Source of the DNA: Kistimonas asteriae
GTDB lineage: Bacteria; Pseudomonadota; Gammaproteobacteria; Pseudomonadales; Endozoicomonadaceae
Length of the DNA stretch: 64,000 nucleotides
Assembly: GCF_018263925.1 (NCBI RefSeq)
Contig: NZ_JAEVHF010000009.1
Location: 62,001 to 126,000 of the forward strand
Direction: 5' to 3'
Positions 53,374-61,434 of the stretch are shown here, in pieces. Below the pieces are notes generated by a model, which worked only from the letters and a program-made list of their open reading frames with translations, had not been told where the DNA came from and searched no databases. How positions within the stretch are numbered: position 1 is the first letter of the stretch; each line of letters starts with the position of its first letter. Made by a program: the position numbers and the translations under genes.

Positions 53374-53669
53374 AGCCGCTTTCCGTCCTTATCACAGGGC
53401 ACCAGTTCGCCTTTTCCTACCAGTCGGCGCATACCCGGAGCGGCAATCAGTACCCGCTTATTCTTGGGATTCAGGCAGTATTCATAATCGGATTCAACCA
53501 CAGCGGCAGTGGGCTTTGCGCTATCCGCAGTCTCTCCGGCATACAACGCTTTCACCTGGACTCGCAGATCGTCCACTTTGTCACGGCCATTCAATTCGGT
53601 GTTGAACATATCCTGCGCGTGCTGGATCAGTTCATCCTTAGTGGCCGTATCAATATCAAAGATGTCCAT
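53370..53669 (-). CDS. Small head-completion protein, unknown
   Basis: This 99-aa acidic protein has an N-terminal helical SAP/HeH-like segment (IDTATKDELIQHAQDMFNTELNGRDKVDDLRVQVKAL) and a basic, conserved-looking tail (PKNKRVLIAAPGMRRLVGKGELVPCD). It follows the capsid terminator and overlaps the adaptor gene. AGG lies 8 bp before the ATG. Confidence 0.62.
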   Translation of the reverse strand: MDIFDIDTATKDELIQHAQDMFNTELNGRDKVDDLRVQVKALYAGETADSAKPTAAVVESDYEYCLNPKNKRVLIAAPGMRRLVGKGELVPCDKDGKRL

Positions 53670-53700
53670 TGGATACCTGTTCTTAAAGTAGAGAGTTCAG

Positions 53701-53732
53701 AAAGAGAAAAGCCCTGCCGAATGACAGGGCTT
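53701..53732 (-). terminator. Terminator after the major capsid gene
   Basis: On the minus strand AAGCCCTG pairs with CAGGGCTT (8-nt loop), followed by TTCTCTTT. It sits inside the late operon and should lower expression of downstream tail genes relative to capsid. Confidence 0.75.
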
Positions 53733-53744
53733 ATTGAGTACCGG

Positions 53745-54593
53745 TTAAGACTTCTTAACCACCGACATAACCAACGCATCCGACTTCACGACCTTGCGAC
53801 CGTAAACCTTCAGACCACGATGGCCCTTACCAAACTTGCTTTCCAACGTAAGCGTCTCGTGGTTAACAAACTGACCTGCAAACGCCGTCGCGTGCTTGGT
53901 ACCAGCCAGAATGTTGAACTTGCCAGCGGCAACCGGCAGCGTGTTGGAGTTGTAGATCGTGAACCGATCAATCACCCCAAGGCGACCAGTACGCAAAGCA
54001 GACGAGCCATCACCGGAAAGGCTGGCGTCTTTCAATTCCGATTTCTTGATCATGCCGCATACCCAGGGCGGCAATTTGATGAAGCGGCCTGACTCCGGCA
54101 CGTTGTTTTCATCGAGCAAGGTACCCATGTCAACGATGAAATCCAGCACATTGCTCTTATCCAGAACATCGCCGTTGGTGGTGTCACCAAAGGTCAAGCC
54201 AGCATTAGCCGCCATGACTGCGTGAACGTCTGTTTCAACATGAATTTTCATGTTTTCAGCAGCGTCAATGGTGGCTTCGTCCACTTCCTTGATGTTGGAC
54301 TGCAAGCTCTGGATATAGTCATCCAGGAATGAATACGCCTTGGCCTGGTCAATCGGCAGGCTGATCTTTCCGGGTTCAAGACCCTGGTAGGTCACGGTGC
54401 CGTCGTAATCGTAAATATCCACGCCCGGACGGGAGCGAATCACAACCTCGGAGCCTTCGCCCTGAATCTCACCTTCCCAGTCGGTATTACAGGTTTCCAT
54501 CAGGGACGTAGCGGCGTAGAACTTGGCGTTCAGCTTCTTGGAGTAGATGATAGACAGGCCGTTAGCGGCGTTGCCTGTAGGAAAAGCGGGCAT
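53745..54593 (-). CDS. Major capsid protein
   Basis: This 282-aa protein is placed between scaffold and adaptor genes. It starts MPAFPTGNAANGLSIIYSKKLNAKFYAATSLMETC and has mixed alpha/beta content with HVETDVHAVMAANAGL and a beta-rich C-terminus, fitting the HK97-like fold of short coat proteins. It is followed by a strong terminator, and this favours high relative expression. Assignment rests on gene order and composition rather than a single motif. Confidence 0.75.
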   Translation of the reverse strand: MPAFPTGNAANGLSIIYSKKLNAKFYAATSLMETCNTDWEGEIQGEGSEVVIRSRPGVDIYDYDGTVTYQGLEPGKISLPIDQAKAYSFLDDYIQSLQSNIKEVDEATIDAAENMKIHVETDVHAVMAANAGLTFGDTTNGDVLDKSNVLDFIVDMGTLLDENNVPESGRFIKLPPWVCGMIKKSELKDASLSGDGSSALRTGRLGVIDRFTIYNSNTLPVAAGKFNILAGTKHATAFAGQFVNHETLTLESKFGKGHRGLKVYGRKVVKSDALVMSVVKKS

Positions 54594-54621
54594 TTCTCAC
54601 CTCAATGGCGCGTACCTGCGC

Positions 54622-55455
54622 CTAGATAACCTCCCCGTTTTGAATAGCCCGGTCGATTTCCACCTCATTTTTGGCGTAATCAGCAGTAGACATCGATTCA
54701 ATCTGCTTCCAGGTAAACTTTGCACGGGAGGATTGTGTTTGTGGTTGTGAGCGGCTGCGCAGGGTCGGCTCTGCCAGTTGCGCGGCTTGCTCGTGCTTAT
54801 TCCCCATGCCGATGGATTGCTTGTAGCGGTCGAAGACTTCAATCACGTCATCAGCCGTGCCCGTGTTGAACGCCATTTCTGCAGCGCGCTTGTCCAGACC
54901 AGAAAGGCGACTCATCCAACCCTGGAACTCCGGAGACTGGTAAACCTGAGCATGGTCGGCGTGCTTAGCGGCAATGCGTCCGTAATAGTCCTGCTGGGTC
55001 TGCTGTTGCCGGCTGGCCTTCATTTCGCGGATAACCTCATCCTGGGCCTTGAGTTTTTTCACCAGGGGTGAAAGTTCCTCAAAGTCCTTGGCGGCGTTCT
55101 CCAGCTCATCGGGCTCGTCCGGTTTCAGTGCGCTGGCCGGTGACTGCTGGCTTAACTGGTTCAACTGCTGCTGCATGTTTTCCAGTTGGCGTCTGAGGTC
55201 AGCGTTCTCCTGAGCCTTGCGGGTATGATCGGCTCGCAGGTTCTTGTAACGTTCATCCAGATTGCCCTCCCCGGTGTCCGCATTCGGTGCGGGCGGTGCA
55301 GGCGGCTGGTCGTCAGTTACTGTGGGCATGACAGGTTCGGTGGGCTGCGATGGCGGCGTGTCCTGCGTTGCTTTATGTTCTGCAGGGGCCGGCTTCATCA
55401 ACCGTTCGTAATCTGCGTTTGCTTCTGCTTCCAGTTGCTTGGGGTCAATTGCCAT
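54622..55455 (-). CDS. Scaffold protein
   Basis: This 277-aa protein is acidic and Pro/Gln-rich at the N-terminus, with a coiled coil at about 75-120 (LDERYKNLRADHTRKAQENADLRRQLENMQQ) and a helical, basic C-terminus (TWKQIESMSTADYAKNEVEIDRAIQNG). This pattern is typical of phage scaffolding proteins, which guide coat assembly and leave the head. CAGGAGATAAAAACCC precedes the ATG. It lies just upstream of the capsid gene. Confidence 0.75.
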   Translation of the reverse strand: MAIDPKQLEAEANADYERLMKPAPAEHKATQDTPPSQPTEPVMPTVTDDQPPAPPAPNADTGEGNLDERYKNLRADHTRKAQENADLRRQLENMQQQLNQLSQQSPASALKPDEPDELENAAKDFEELSPLVKKLKAQDEVIREMKASRQQQTQQDYYGRIAAKHADHAQVYQSPEFQGWMSRLSGLDKRAAEMAFNTGTADDVIEVFDRYKQSIGMGNKHEQAAQLAEPTLRSRSQPQTQSSRAKFTWKQIESMSTADYAKNEVEIDRAIQNGEVI

Positions 55456-55529
55456 GGGTTTTTATCTCCTGTGGGGCCGGTAGCGTGTCCACTGAGGTTT
55501 GATGCCGGGGCTTGCGCGTGTCCGGCCAT

Positions 55530-55565
55530 AAAAAAACCCCGAAGGCGGCAAACCAACGGGGTTTT
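55530..55565 (-). terminator. Strong terminator before the scaffold gene
   Basis: On the minus strand AAAACCCCG pairs with CGGGGTTTT (15-nt loop) and is followed by seven or more T residues. It lies between the 76-aa gene and the scaffold gene inside the late operon, so an antiterminator or a second promoter must be at work. Confidence 0.8.
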
Positions 55566-55583
55566 GTGTTCAGTACCTGGCGA

Positions 55584-55814
55584 CTAACGCCTGGCTTTTA
55601 TGAATTCTTCTGCTCGATCGGTGAGCCGTAACATGTCTTTCAGTTTTCTGGCTTCACCCTGGAGCCTGAGTGTTCTGTTATGGTCGTCGCAGTTGACCAG
55701 CGACTCATGCACTTTATCCAGGCTGGCCTTGAGGTAGACCGTTAGCGCCTGGTAATGGGTGCTGAACCGGAGCGCCAGCAGGGCCTGCGCCGTTTCCTTG
55801 TCCAAGTTGAGCAT
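55584..55814 (-). CDS. Small helical phage protein overlapping the portal 3' end
   Basis: This 76-aa protein (MLNLDKETAQALLALRFSTHYQALTVYLKASLDKV...) is all-helical and charged. GAGGAATTC before the ATG at 55814 decides the start; the longer open frame to 55910 lies in portal sequence. It overlaps the portal gene by 101 bp in another frame. Genes at this place often encode small head proteins; no role can be named. Confidence 0.65.
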   Translation of the reverse strand: MLNLDKETAQALLALRFSTHYQALTVYLKASLDKVHESLVNCDDHNRTLRLQGEARKLKDMLRLTDRAEEFIKARR

Positions 55815-57735
55815 TGAATTCCTCGTCGCTAACCATTGCTTTGTCGGTGTCCAGGTCGTTAGCCCGCAGGTATTCCTCCAGCAGATAACCTCGGTTGGTA
55901 CGCGGTCCATCTACCGGGTTGGCGGTAAACGACATTACCTGCATCAGTTTCTGTGACTGCAGCTCTTTGGCTACCAGTGCGCTGGAGCCTTGCGCCACCA
56001 CATCAAGATCGCCGCGCTTAGATTCAATGTCAGACCAACGCATAGTGAAGTGATACAGGCTGTCGATCAGAGGACGGGTCAGATAGTCATCGATATTCTT
56101 GACGACACTTTTCAACGCGACATTGGCTGCACTCATCAGCATGGACATACCAGTAGCGGTCTTGTTCATGCTCTGGCCCTGCTCGCCATGGGTATAAGAC
56201 GGCAGACTGGTTTCCTCGTCAGCAAAGCGGCGGAACATTTCAAAAACCGCCTGGAGCTGGGTCTGGTTGCTCTGGATGTTGTTAACTTTGACTGCAGGGC
56301 CTTCCCCTCCTTTGCTGGAGTCGTAGAAGTTCACCTTAAACGGGTAAATCTTCCTGGCTTCATCCAGTGTCACCGATTCCGGCAGCCGGGCAACGTCGAT
56401 ATCCAGCATGGGACCTGCGGTCAGTGCGACGTTATCAAGCAGAGCATTAACTGCCGCATTCATGCTCGCTTGAGCATCGGACATCATGGCAGGAATACCC
56501 ATCCCCCAGAACCGATGCGCCAGGGTCTGATAGGGCACGAACTTATAGGGTATGGATTCAGGCTTCAGCGGATTCAGCGAGGCCATAATGACGCGGTTAC
56601 CGGTAAACCAGACGTTTGCCTGGTACTCAATGTAAGGGTCGTCCACTTTGACGCCGTAACGCTCCAGATCAGCACCGTCTATCAGTCCCCAATACTCAAA
56701 CACGTCGTAACGCTTGCTGGCATCCTGATAGCGCTCGTCATTATCGTTGAGATTGCGCAGGGTGCGTTCCCACTGTTCATCCTCATGATTGCCGTTAGGG
56801 GTATCCGTGAGGATTTCACCAATGCGGTCACCATCAAAGCGAGGCACAGAGGCAAGCTGTCGCAGCTCTGAACGGGTCAATACACGACGACGAATCACGT
56901 CCTCCGGGTCTTTCGGATCAGTAGCCCAACTATTTGGGTATACCTCCCAGATAGATACATGCTCAACGTCCGGGGCAATGGTTTTCTCGCCGGTCAAATT
57001 CCACTGGCCGTCATCGTCAGACTCCCAGCCCTGGCGTTCCAGATACTTGACCGTAGCCGTTTTGAAACAGCCGGTACCAGTGCAAACCATTTCGTAGACT
57101 GTCTTTTTCAGCGCAGTGAGGGCTTCAGCCTGAACCAGATAGTCCTTGATCTGGCGTCGAATCGAGACGCAGGCTTCTTCTGCACTATCCAGCGAGTCGG
57201 CCATAATGGCGTCTTCGAGCTTGGTCAATATCTGCGGCTGCAGCTGCTCGACCAGGGCGGCACGCTGCTGTGCCGGCACCGGTTCCTGCATAGCCATTAC
57301 TACTGCGTCTTGTCTGGCCTGGTTGCGAATCACATCTTTGATAGCCTTGGGCAATGACGCTATGGGTGACGGCACAATATCCCAGAAGCTATCGACCTGC
57401 TGAAACAGCATATCTATGAGCCGGGAATAGGCGGCGTTCACCTTGGTAAGCGTGATTTTTACAAAGAGCTGGGAAAGCTGGCCATTTTCCGCCATCCGTG
57501 ACAGAGCTTCCGGGCTGTGCTCCCCTTTGATCGCACGATAAGCATCAAGCCACTCGGTTTCTATTTCACGGCGGGCATCTTTTCGCCGCTCCCACTGACT
57601 GTAGAGATCACCGGCCAGGGCATCCTTGACTAGCTCCGTCGTCTGTTCGGCCTGCGCCTCGGCATCCGTGTTCGGTACATTGACCGCGTTAAGGGTGGCC
57701 GATTGTGCGGTTGGTGCGTTGTGTGGCTGATACAT
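55714..57735 (-). CDS. Portal protein
   Basis: This 673-aa protein should form the dodecameric ring at the capsid vertex through which DNA is packaged and ejected. Features are an early QWERRKDARREIETEWLDAYRA helix, CTGTGCFKTATVKYLERQGW, WGMGIPAMMSDAQASMNAAVNALLDN and a Gln/Pro/Gly-rich C-terminal tail. Size and pattern match podovirus (P22/Bcep22-type) portals rather than the short siphovirus kind. Its ATG and the terminase stop overlap as TAATG. Confidence 0.82.
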   Translation of the reverse strand: MYQPHNAPTAQSATLNAVNVPNTDAEAQAEQTTELVKDALAGDLYSQWERRKDARREIETEWLDAYRAIKGEHSPEALSRMAENGQLSQLFVKITLTKVNAAYSRLIDMLFQQVDSFWDIVPSPIASLPKAIKDVIRNQARQDAVVMAMQEPVPAQQRAALVEQLQPQILTKLEDAIMADSLDSAEEACVSIRRQIKDYLVQAEALTALKKTVYEMVCTGTGCFKTATVKYLERQGWESDDDGQWNLTGEKTIAPDVEHVSIWEVYPNSWATDPKDPEDVIRRRVLTRSELRQLASVPRFDGDRIGEILTDTPNGNHEDEQWERTLRNLNDNDERYQDASKRYDVFEYWGLIDGADLERYGVKVDDPYIEYQANVWFTGNRVIMASLNPLKPESIPYKFVPYQTLAHRFWGMGIPAMMSDAQASMNAAVNALLDNVALTAGPMLDIDVARLPESVTLDEARKIYPFKVNFYDSSKGGEGPAVKVNNIQSNQTQLQAVFEMFRRFADEETSLPSYTHGEQGQSMNKTATGMSMLMSAANVALKSVVKNIDDYLTRPLIDSLYHFTMRWSDIESKRGDLDVVAQGSSALVAKELQSQKLMQVMSFTANPVDGPRTNRGYLLEEYLRANDLDTDKAMVSDEEFNAQLGQGNGAGPAGAPVQHPLPGANGLPQGQPG

Positions 57736-59396
57736 TAGGCGTAACCGGCTTTACCTGGTGTGTAGTTGGATGGGGGAATCGCTCGCTTGATCTTCGGTAA
57801 TCGCTTGACCATCTGCCTGCAAATTGCGGTGGCAATCACCCCGTCGTCTTTACAGCCTGCCTGGGCATTGGTGCTGCCGTTGTCTTCGATCACATAGGTC
57901 TGACACTGGTCGACCGCTTCAGCATCCACGATGCCGTGTATCTCATCGCGTAACAGCTCATTGAGATAGTCGATCATCAGCGGCTTGGTTTTGGCGTTGG
58001 TGTGCCAGCCGTAACGCTTGCGGCGCTTGTCTGACTTGTGTTCGGTGTCTTCTTCAACGTAGAGATTGGGATAGTTGTAACTCCCCTCAGCACCGGGCTT
58101 TAACCGGCCAATCACCGCATGACCGTGATTGTTGCGCTCAACACCGAGTAAGGCATTGTTGTACCACCGGCCTACCTGGTTCAGCATGCCAGCGAAAATG
58201 TCCGGGTCTGGATGGCCTTTGAATCGCGCTACCTGGTAGCCGTCCTTATCGGCGACATCAATCCAGCTATCGTCACCATGCTCCAACCCTTCCGCCACGT
58301 CAGCACCAATGGCGTAAAACATATCCGGCTTGGGCTTTTCCCATACCAGCAGATAGCCAGACGTGGACTCACCTTTTTGAAACTGCTTTTTATGTGACGG
58401 CTCCAGCTTATTGGCCGCCAGGTCATAGATATATTTGAAGCGGTAGCAGTTTTCTTTTGCTGCCGCCGTGTCGTTGGGGTCAAAGGCTGGACGGCCAGAA
58501 AACAGAAACGCCTCCATCACGTGGCAGGGGTATTCCTGTTTGAACTTATCAAGCGACTTCAGCTCGTAGATTTTTTTACGTCGCCATTGCAACTGCTCAT
58601 CGGTCAGCGTGTGTGACCATTCAGCACCGTCGGGATGATGCTTTACCAGCAGCGCCAGTTTTCTTTCTTCGTCGGTGCGCTCAAAGTCTGCAGGCACCGG
58701 TGACACATATTCTTCCTGCCAGTACCAGGGAATAAATATCAGCTCGTACTCACCCTCACCGGCCCTGGCATCCATCACATAGTCGTAGAAGACGCCACCA
58801 ACACCGTTGGCCGTGCTTTCCAGTATTCCCTCTGTACCGTCTTCATTGGATAGCGCCTGCAGTGCGCCAGCCAAATGCTCATCGGCATGCGGCCAGAATG
58901 CGACTTCCGAACCATGGAAGTAATGAAAGGTTTGCGAGCGGCCTGAACCCCGGTTACCGGCGGTGCCTACCTTGTAGTCTGATTTCAGCTTAGGGAATGA
59001 CAGCTCCTTAGAGCTATCTGAACCAACTACCGGCTTGAGCATTGACGGACAAAGCTCATGGTAGAGCTTGGCCATGCTGAACAACTGACTTGTTGCTTCC
59101 GCTTCATGGGTCAGTATGTAGGCCCTCATCCCTTTGCGGCCGGTTACTTTCCAGTAGCCCCGCCCCTGGGAGTAGGTGCTGAATCCTTGTTGCCGGCCTT
59201 TCAGGACAACCTTTCTGACTTTGCCGGTACGCTTTAGCTGTTCCTCAATCTTTTCGTGGGCGTACCGTTGCGCCCTATTGAGAATAAACGGGAGAATTTG
59301 CCCGGACTTGGTTTTAATCTTTAGGCAGCGCTCAGCAAAGTTCGGGAAAAAGCGTCTGATCTTGCCAATCAGTTCTCGCCGTCTTCCCGCATCCAT
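57735..59396 (-). CDS. terL: Terminase large subunit
   Basis: This 553-aa packaging motor has an ATPase domain with a Walker A-like GRQQGFST at 67-74 and a central ESTANGVGGVF motif near 194. A C-terminal RNase H-like nuclease begins at GADVAEGLEHGDDS near 365. It pumps DNA into proheads through the portal and cuts the concatemer. It is joined to terS upstream and portal downstream by TAATG overlaps, so the three are translationally coupled. Confidence 0.9.
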   Translation of the reverse strand: MDAGRRRELIGKIRRFFPNFAERCLKIKTKSGQILPFILNRAQRYAHEKIEEQLKRTGKVRKVVLKGRQQGFSTYSQGRGYWKVTGRKGMRAYILTHEAEATSQLFSMAKLYHELCPSMLKPVVGSDSSKELSFPKLKSDYKVGTAGNRGSGRSQTFHYFHGSEVAFWPHADEHLAGALQALSNEDGTEGILESTANGVGGVFYDYVMDARAGEGEYELIFIPWYWQEEYVSPVPADFERTDEERKLALLVKHHPDGAEWSHTLTDEQLQWRRKKIYELKSLDKFKQEYPCHVMEAFLFSGRPAFDPNDTAAAKENCYRFKYIYDLAANKLEPSHKKQFQKGESTSGYLLVWEKPKPDMFYAIGADVAEGLEHGDDSWIDVADKDGYQVARFKGHPDPDIFAGMLNQVGRWYNNALLGVERNNHGHAVIGRLKPGAEGSYNYPNLYVEEDTEHKSDKRRKRYGWHTNAKTKPLMIDYLNELLRDEIHGIVDAEAVDQCQTYVIEDNGSTNAQAGCKDDGVIATAICRQMVKRLPKIKRAIPPSNYTPGKAGYA

Positions 59397-60115
59397 TACA
59401 GCCCCTTTGCCAATTCTTCCAGGTCTTCCTCGTAGTTTGTGGAAACCTCAACCCGGTCAACCCACAACTTCATGTGCTTACCGAGTAATTCCAGGGCGGC
59501 CTTTTTGTCGGCGGTCTTATAGGACAGCTCAGTGATAGGCTCGCTGTCGCCCTTAGTGCCACCGATCACCCGGTGACGTATTTCGGAAATGGTCGCCGCC
59601 ACATCTGCTGGCAGCTCTTTGACCGGTATCAGCTCACCATTGTCTTTATACAGGTCCCGGGTATTGGAAAACGCCAGCTTTGCCACTTCAGCAATTACCC
59701 TGTCTGCCGTAATCAATGTGCGGCGGGCTCTTGCGTTCATCTGTTCTTGAATGGCTTTCTGTACTGGAGTTTTTTGAAGCAACTGATAACCGATAGAAGA
59801 TGCGTTCTTATCGCTGTAGTCGGCGCGCCTGGCTGCTTGAGTAGCGTTAAGGTCAGTCATGTACTCAAGAACAAATCTCGCCTGTTGCGGATTTAAGGCA
59901 TGAGCGTCATTGATTGCCGTCACTTCGGCAAGCTCATCATCGCTAGGTTCGCGTTCTGGCTTGCGTCGAACCCAGCCCTTCTCCTTGGCCTTCTTCCTTA
60001 TAGCTGTATCAGAGCAGCCGTACTTTCTGCCCAGAGCACAATTTGACAGCTCACCAGCGCAGTAATCTATTTCGACCGCTTCCCAGTCGATTTGTTTACG
60101 CTTGCCAGTAGTCAT
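59396..60115 (-). CDS. terS: Terminase small subunit
   Basis: This 239-aa DNA-recognition subunit begins with a helix-turn-helix (CALGRKYGCSDTAIRKKAKEKGW at about 26-48). The Terminase_2 domain follows (LNPQQARFVLEYMTDLNATQAARRADYSDKNASSIGYQLL). The C-terminal helices (KKAALELLGKHMKLW) should contact the large subunit. It overlaps the coiled-coil TM gene upstream by ATGA. Confidence 0.88.
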   Translation of the reverse strand: MTTGKRKQIDWEAVEIDYCAGELSNCALGRKYGCSDTAIRKKAKEKGWVRRKPEREPSDDELAEVTAINDAHALNPQQARFVLEYMTDLNATQAARRADYSDKNASSIGYQLLQKTPVQKAIQEQMNARARRTLITADRVIAEVAKLAFSNTRDLYKDNGELIPVKELPADVAATISEIRHRVIGGTKGDSEPITELSYKTADKKAALELLGKHMKLWVDRVEVSTNYEEDLEELAKGL

Positions 60116-60378
60116 GCAATTAACCTAACTCCGATAGTGACAGCCGCACCGAACAGGCTCGCTCCAATAAATTGTGCCAGTCCAACCACAAAGCCATTCC
60201 TGTTTACTTTGGTCAGTGTGCCAGCAATATCCTTATCGTGAGTATCAAGCCGTTCCTCAGTGCGGTCCTGGCGACGTGATAGATTGGTTATCCGCTCGTC
60301 GTGCTTGGCCAGGGCGACAACTACCTCAGTGAGCTGGTCTAGCTTGCTCTCTATCCTTGATAGCCGGTTATCATCCAT
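60112..60378 (-). CDS. Coiled-coil single-TM lysis-associated protein
   Basis: This 88-aa protein has an N-terminal coiled coil (LSRIESKLDQLTEVVVALAKHDERITNLSRRQ) and one C-terminal membrane helix (GFVVGLAQFIGASLFGAAVTIGV). Such proteins occur in lysis cassettes as holin- or spanin-like partners. It lies between the 3-TM holin candidate and terS with overlapping codons on both sides. Confidence 0.65.
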   Translation of the reverse strand: MDDNRLSRIESKLDQLTEVVVALAKHDERITNLSRRQDRTEERLDTHDKDIAGTLTKVNRNGFVVGLAQFIGASLFGAAVTIGVRLIA

Positions 60379-60779
60379 TACTTACCAACCTTGGCCCTTA
60401 AAGCCCCTTCTACGGCACCGCCTGCAAAATAGAACGTTACGATTAGGGCGAAAGGCGTACCAAGTGTTTCATTGTTAAGCGTGGCAAGCTCTTTAGCCCG
60501 CATTGGCAGAATGCTTGCCCGGCATACCTGGTCAGTAGAACACGGCTCCAGAAATGCAGAGATGGCAATCATCAATGCGCAGAGAATCCAAATCAGAACA
60601 AAGGGGATACCAACCATTAGGGCGGTTAGGCGCTGGGCAACCTTAAACGGCTCATAGGCTTTGAGCAGCCGGAGATAATAGTTCGCCTTTTCCTCATCGG
60701 TATAAACAAGGGCATCGACGCCTTTGTATATCCCATCAACCGCCTTTTTGCTTCCCAGCAATCTACCGAACAAGCTCAT
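60378..60779 (-). CDS. Holin-like 3-TM protein (GTA/Rz-adjacent holin type)
   Basis: This 133-aa protein has an N-terminal charged helix, then membrane helices at about 50-75 and 108-125, with a possible third. The pattern resembles the 3-TM holin families of phages and gene transfer agents. It probably forms pores in the inner membrane at lysis. It overlaps the DUF5675 gene by ATGA. Confidence 0.65.
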   Translation of the reverse strand: MSLFGRLLGSKKAVDGIYKGVDALVYTDEEKANYYLRLLKAYEPFKVAQRLTALMVGIPFVLIWILCALMIAISAFLEPCSTDQVCRASILPMRAKELATLNNETLGTPFALIVTFYFAGGAVEGALRAKVGK

Positions 60780-61171
60780 GGGTAACTTACCGTCTTGGTG
60801 ACAATGCGAACCTGGAACCGGTCAGGCAGAATCTGGCGCAGCTCGTCAATTGCCTGGTCAGAATCAACCAGGGTGTAGGTTTTCTCGGAAAGCGCTTTGC
60901 CGGTCAGTACGCAGCCTTTGGTATGCTTCACTCTGACGCCGGCATGAAACAAGATAAATGACCGATCCGGTACATCAGCCAATACCCAAACATTTTTGTA
61001 TTTCTTGCCGTTGTGGGGCTGGCAGTCATAAATCCCTTCAGGGATACAGCTCACGTAAGATTGATTCTGACGCCAGGCTGGCTCGATCGTGTAATAGGTG
61101 CCACCACCAGGAACGTGCAATTCACCAATTGTGCAGTGAGGCAGATAACTGCGTTCCAGGGTAAGCAACAT
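60776..61171 (-). CDS. DUF5675 family protein, candidate phage endolysin
   Basis: This 131-aa protein has the DUF5675 pattern (TIGELHVPGGGTYYTIEPAWRQNQ..SCIPEGIYDC, FILFHAGV...KGCVLTG). The family's conserved His and Cys recall L,D-transpeptidase-like folds, and it often occupies the lysin position, as here beside a holin. Peptidoglycan cleavage is inferred. It is the first gene of the late operon, beginning 13 bp after a strong terminator. Confidence 0.7.
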   Translation of the reverse strand: MLLTLERSYLPHCTIGELHVPGGGTYYTIEPAWRQNQSYVSCIPEGIYDCQPHNGKKYKNVWVLADVPDRSFILFHAGVRVKHTKGCVLTGKALSEKTYTLVDSDQAIDELRQILPDRFQVRIVTKTVSYP

Positions 61172-61183
61172 AAAATTTTATCC

Positions 61184-61215
61184 AAAAAAAAGCCCCGGTG
61201 GTTGCCGGGGCTTTT
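61184..61215. terminator. Bidirectional terminator at the head of the late operon
   Basis: AAAAGCCCCGG pairs with CCGGGGCTTTT (6-nt loop). The minus strand has eight Ts after the stem and the plus strand four. It lies between the late promoter (61275-61303) and the first late gene, the arrangement of a Q-controlled tR' terminator. Confidence 0.85.
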
Positions 61216-61274
61216 AATAATAGAATTGGGCTTAAACAGTAATAACCGACGCAATAGTGGTCAGTCTGGCATTT

Positions 61275-61303
61275 ATTATATGTACAAATAGACAGTAGTT
61301 CAA
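61275..61303 (-). promoter_or_regulatory. Late promoter with embedded LexA-like site
   Basis: On the minus strand TTGAAC, a 17-bp spacer and a perfect TATAAT predict a start near 61268. The spacer contains CTG-TCTATTTGTA-CAT, one base short of a LexA CTG-N10-CAG core (61278-61297). Transcription would reach the terminator within about 55-85 nt. Confidence 0.65.
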
Positions 61304-61434
61304 ATTTATTGAGAATATTGAACTTAATGTACTAATTTATAAAAATCACTGAAGATTCACATTGCCCACCTTAGACTCACATACTGGCTGACATAGATTG
61401 GATTGAAAAATGCCATCTCTTTTTCTCATCATGC

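Noticed and set aside
55990..56871. 293-codon + strand ORF
   Set aside because: It is a shadow of the portal gene, which has overlapping start/stop codons with neighbours.
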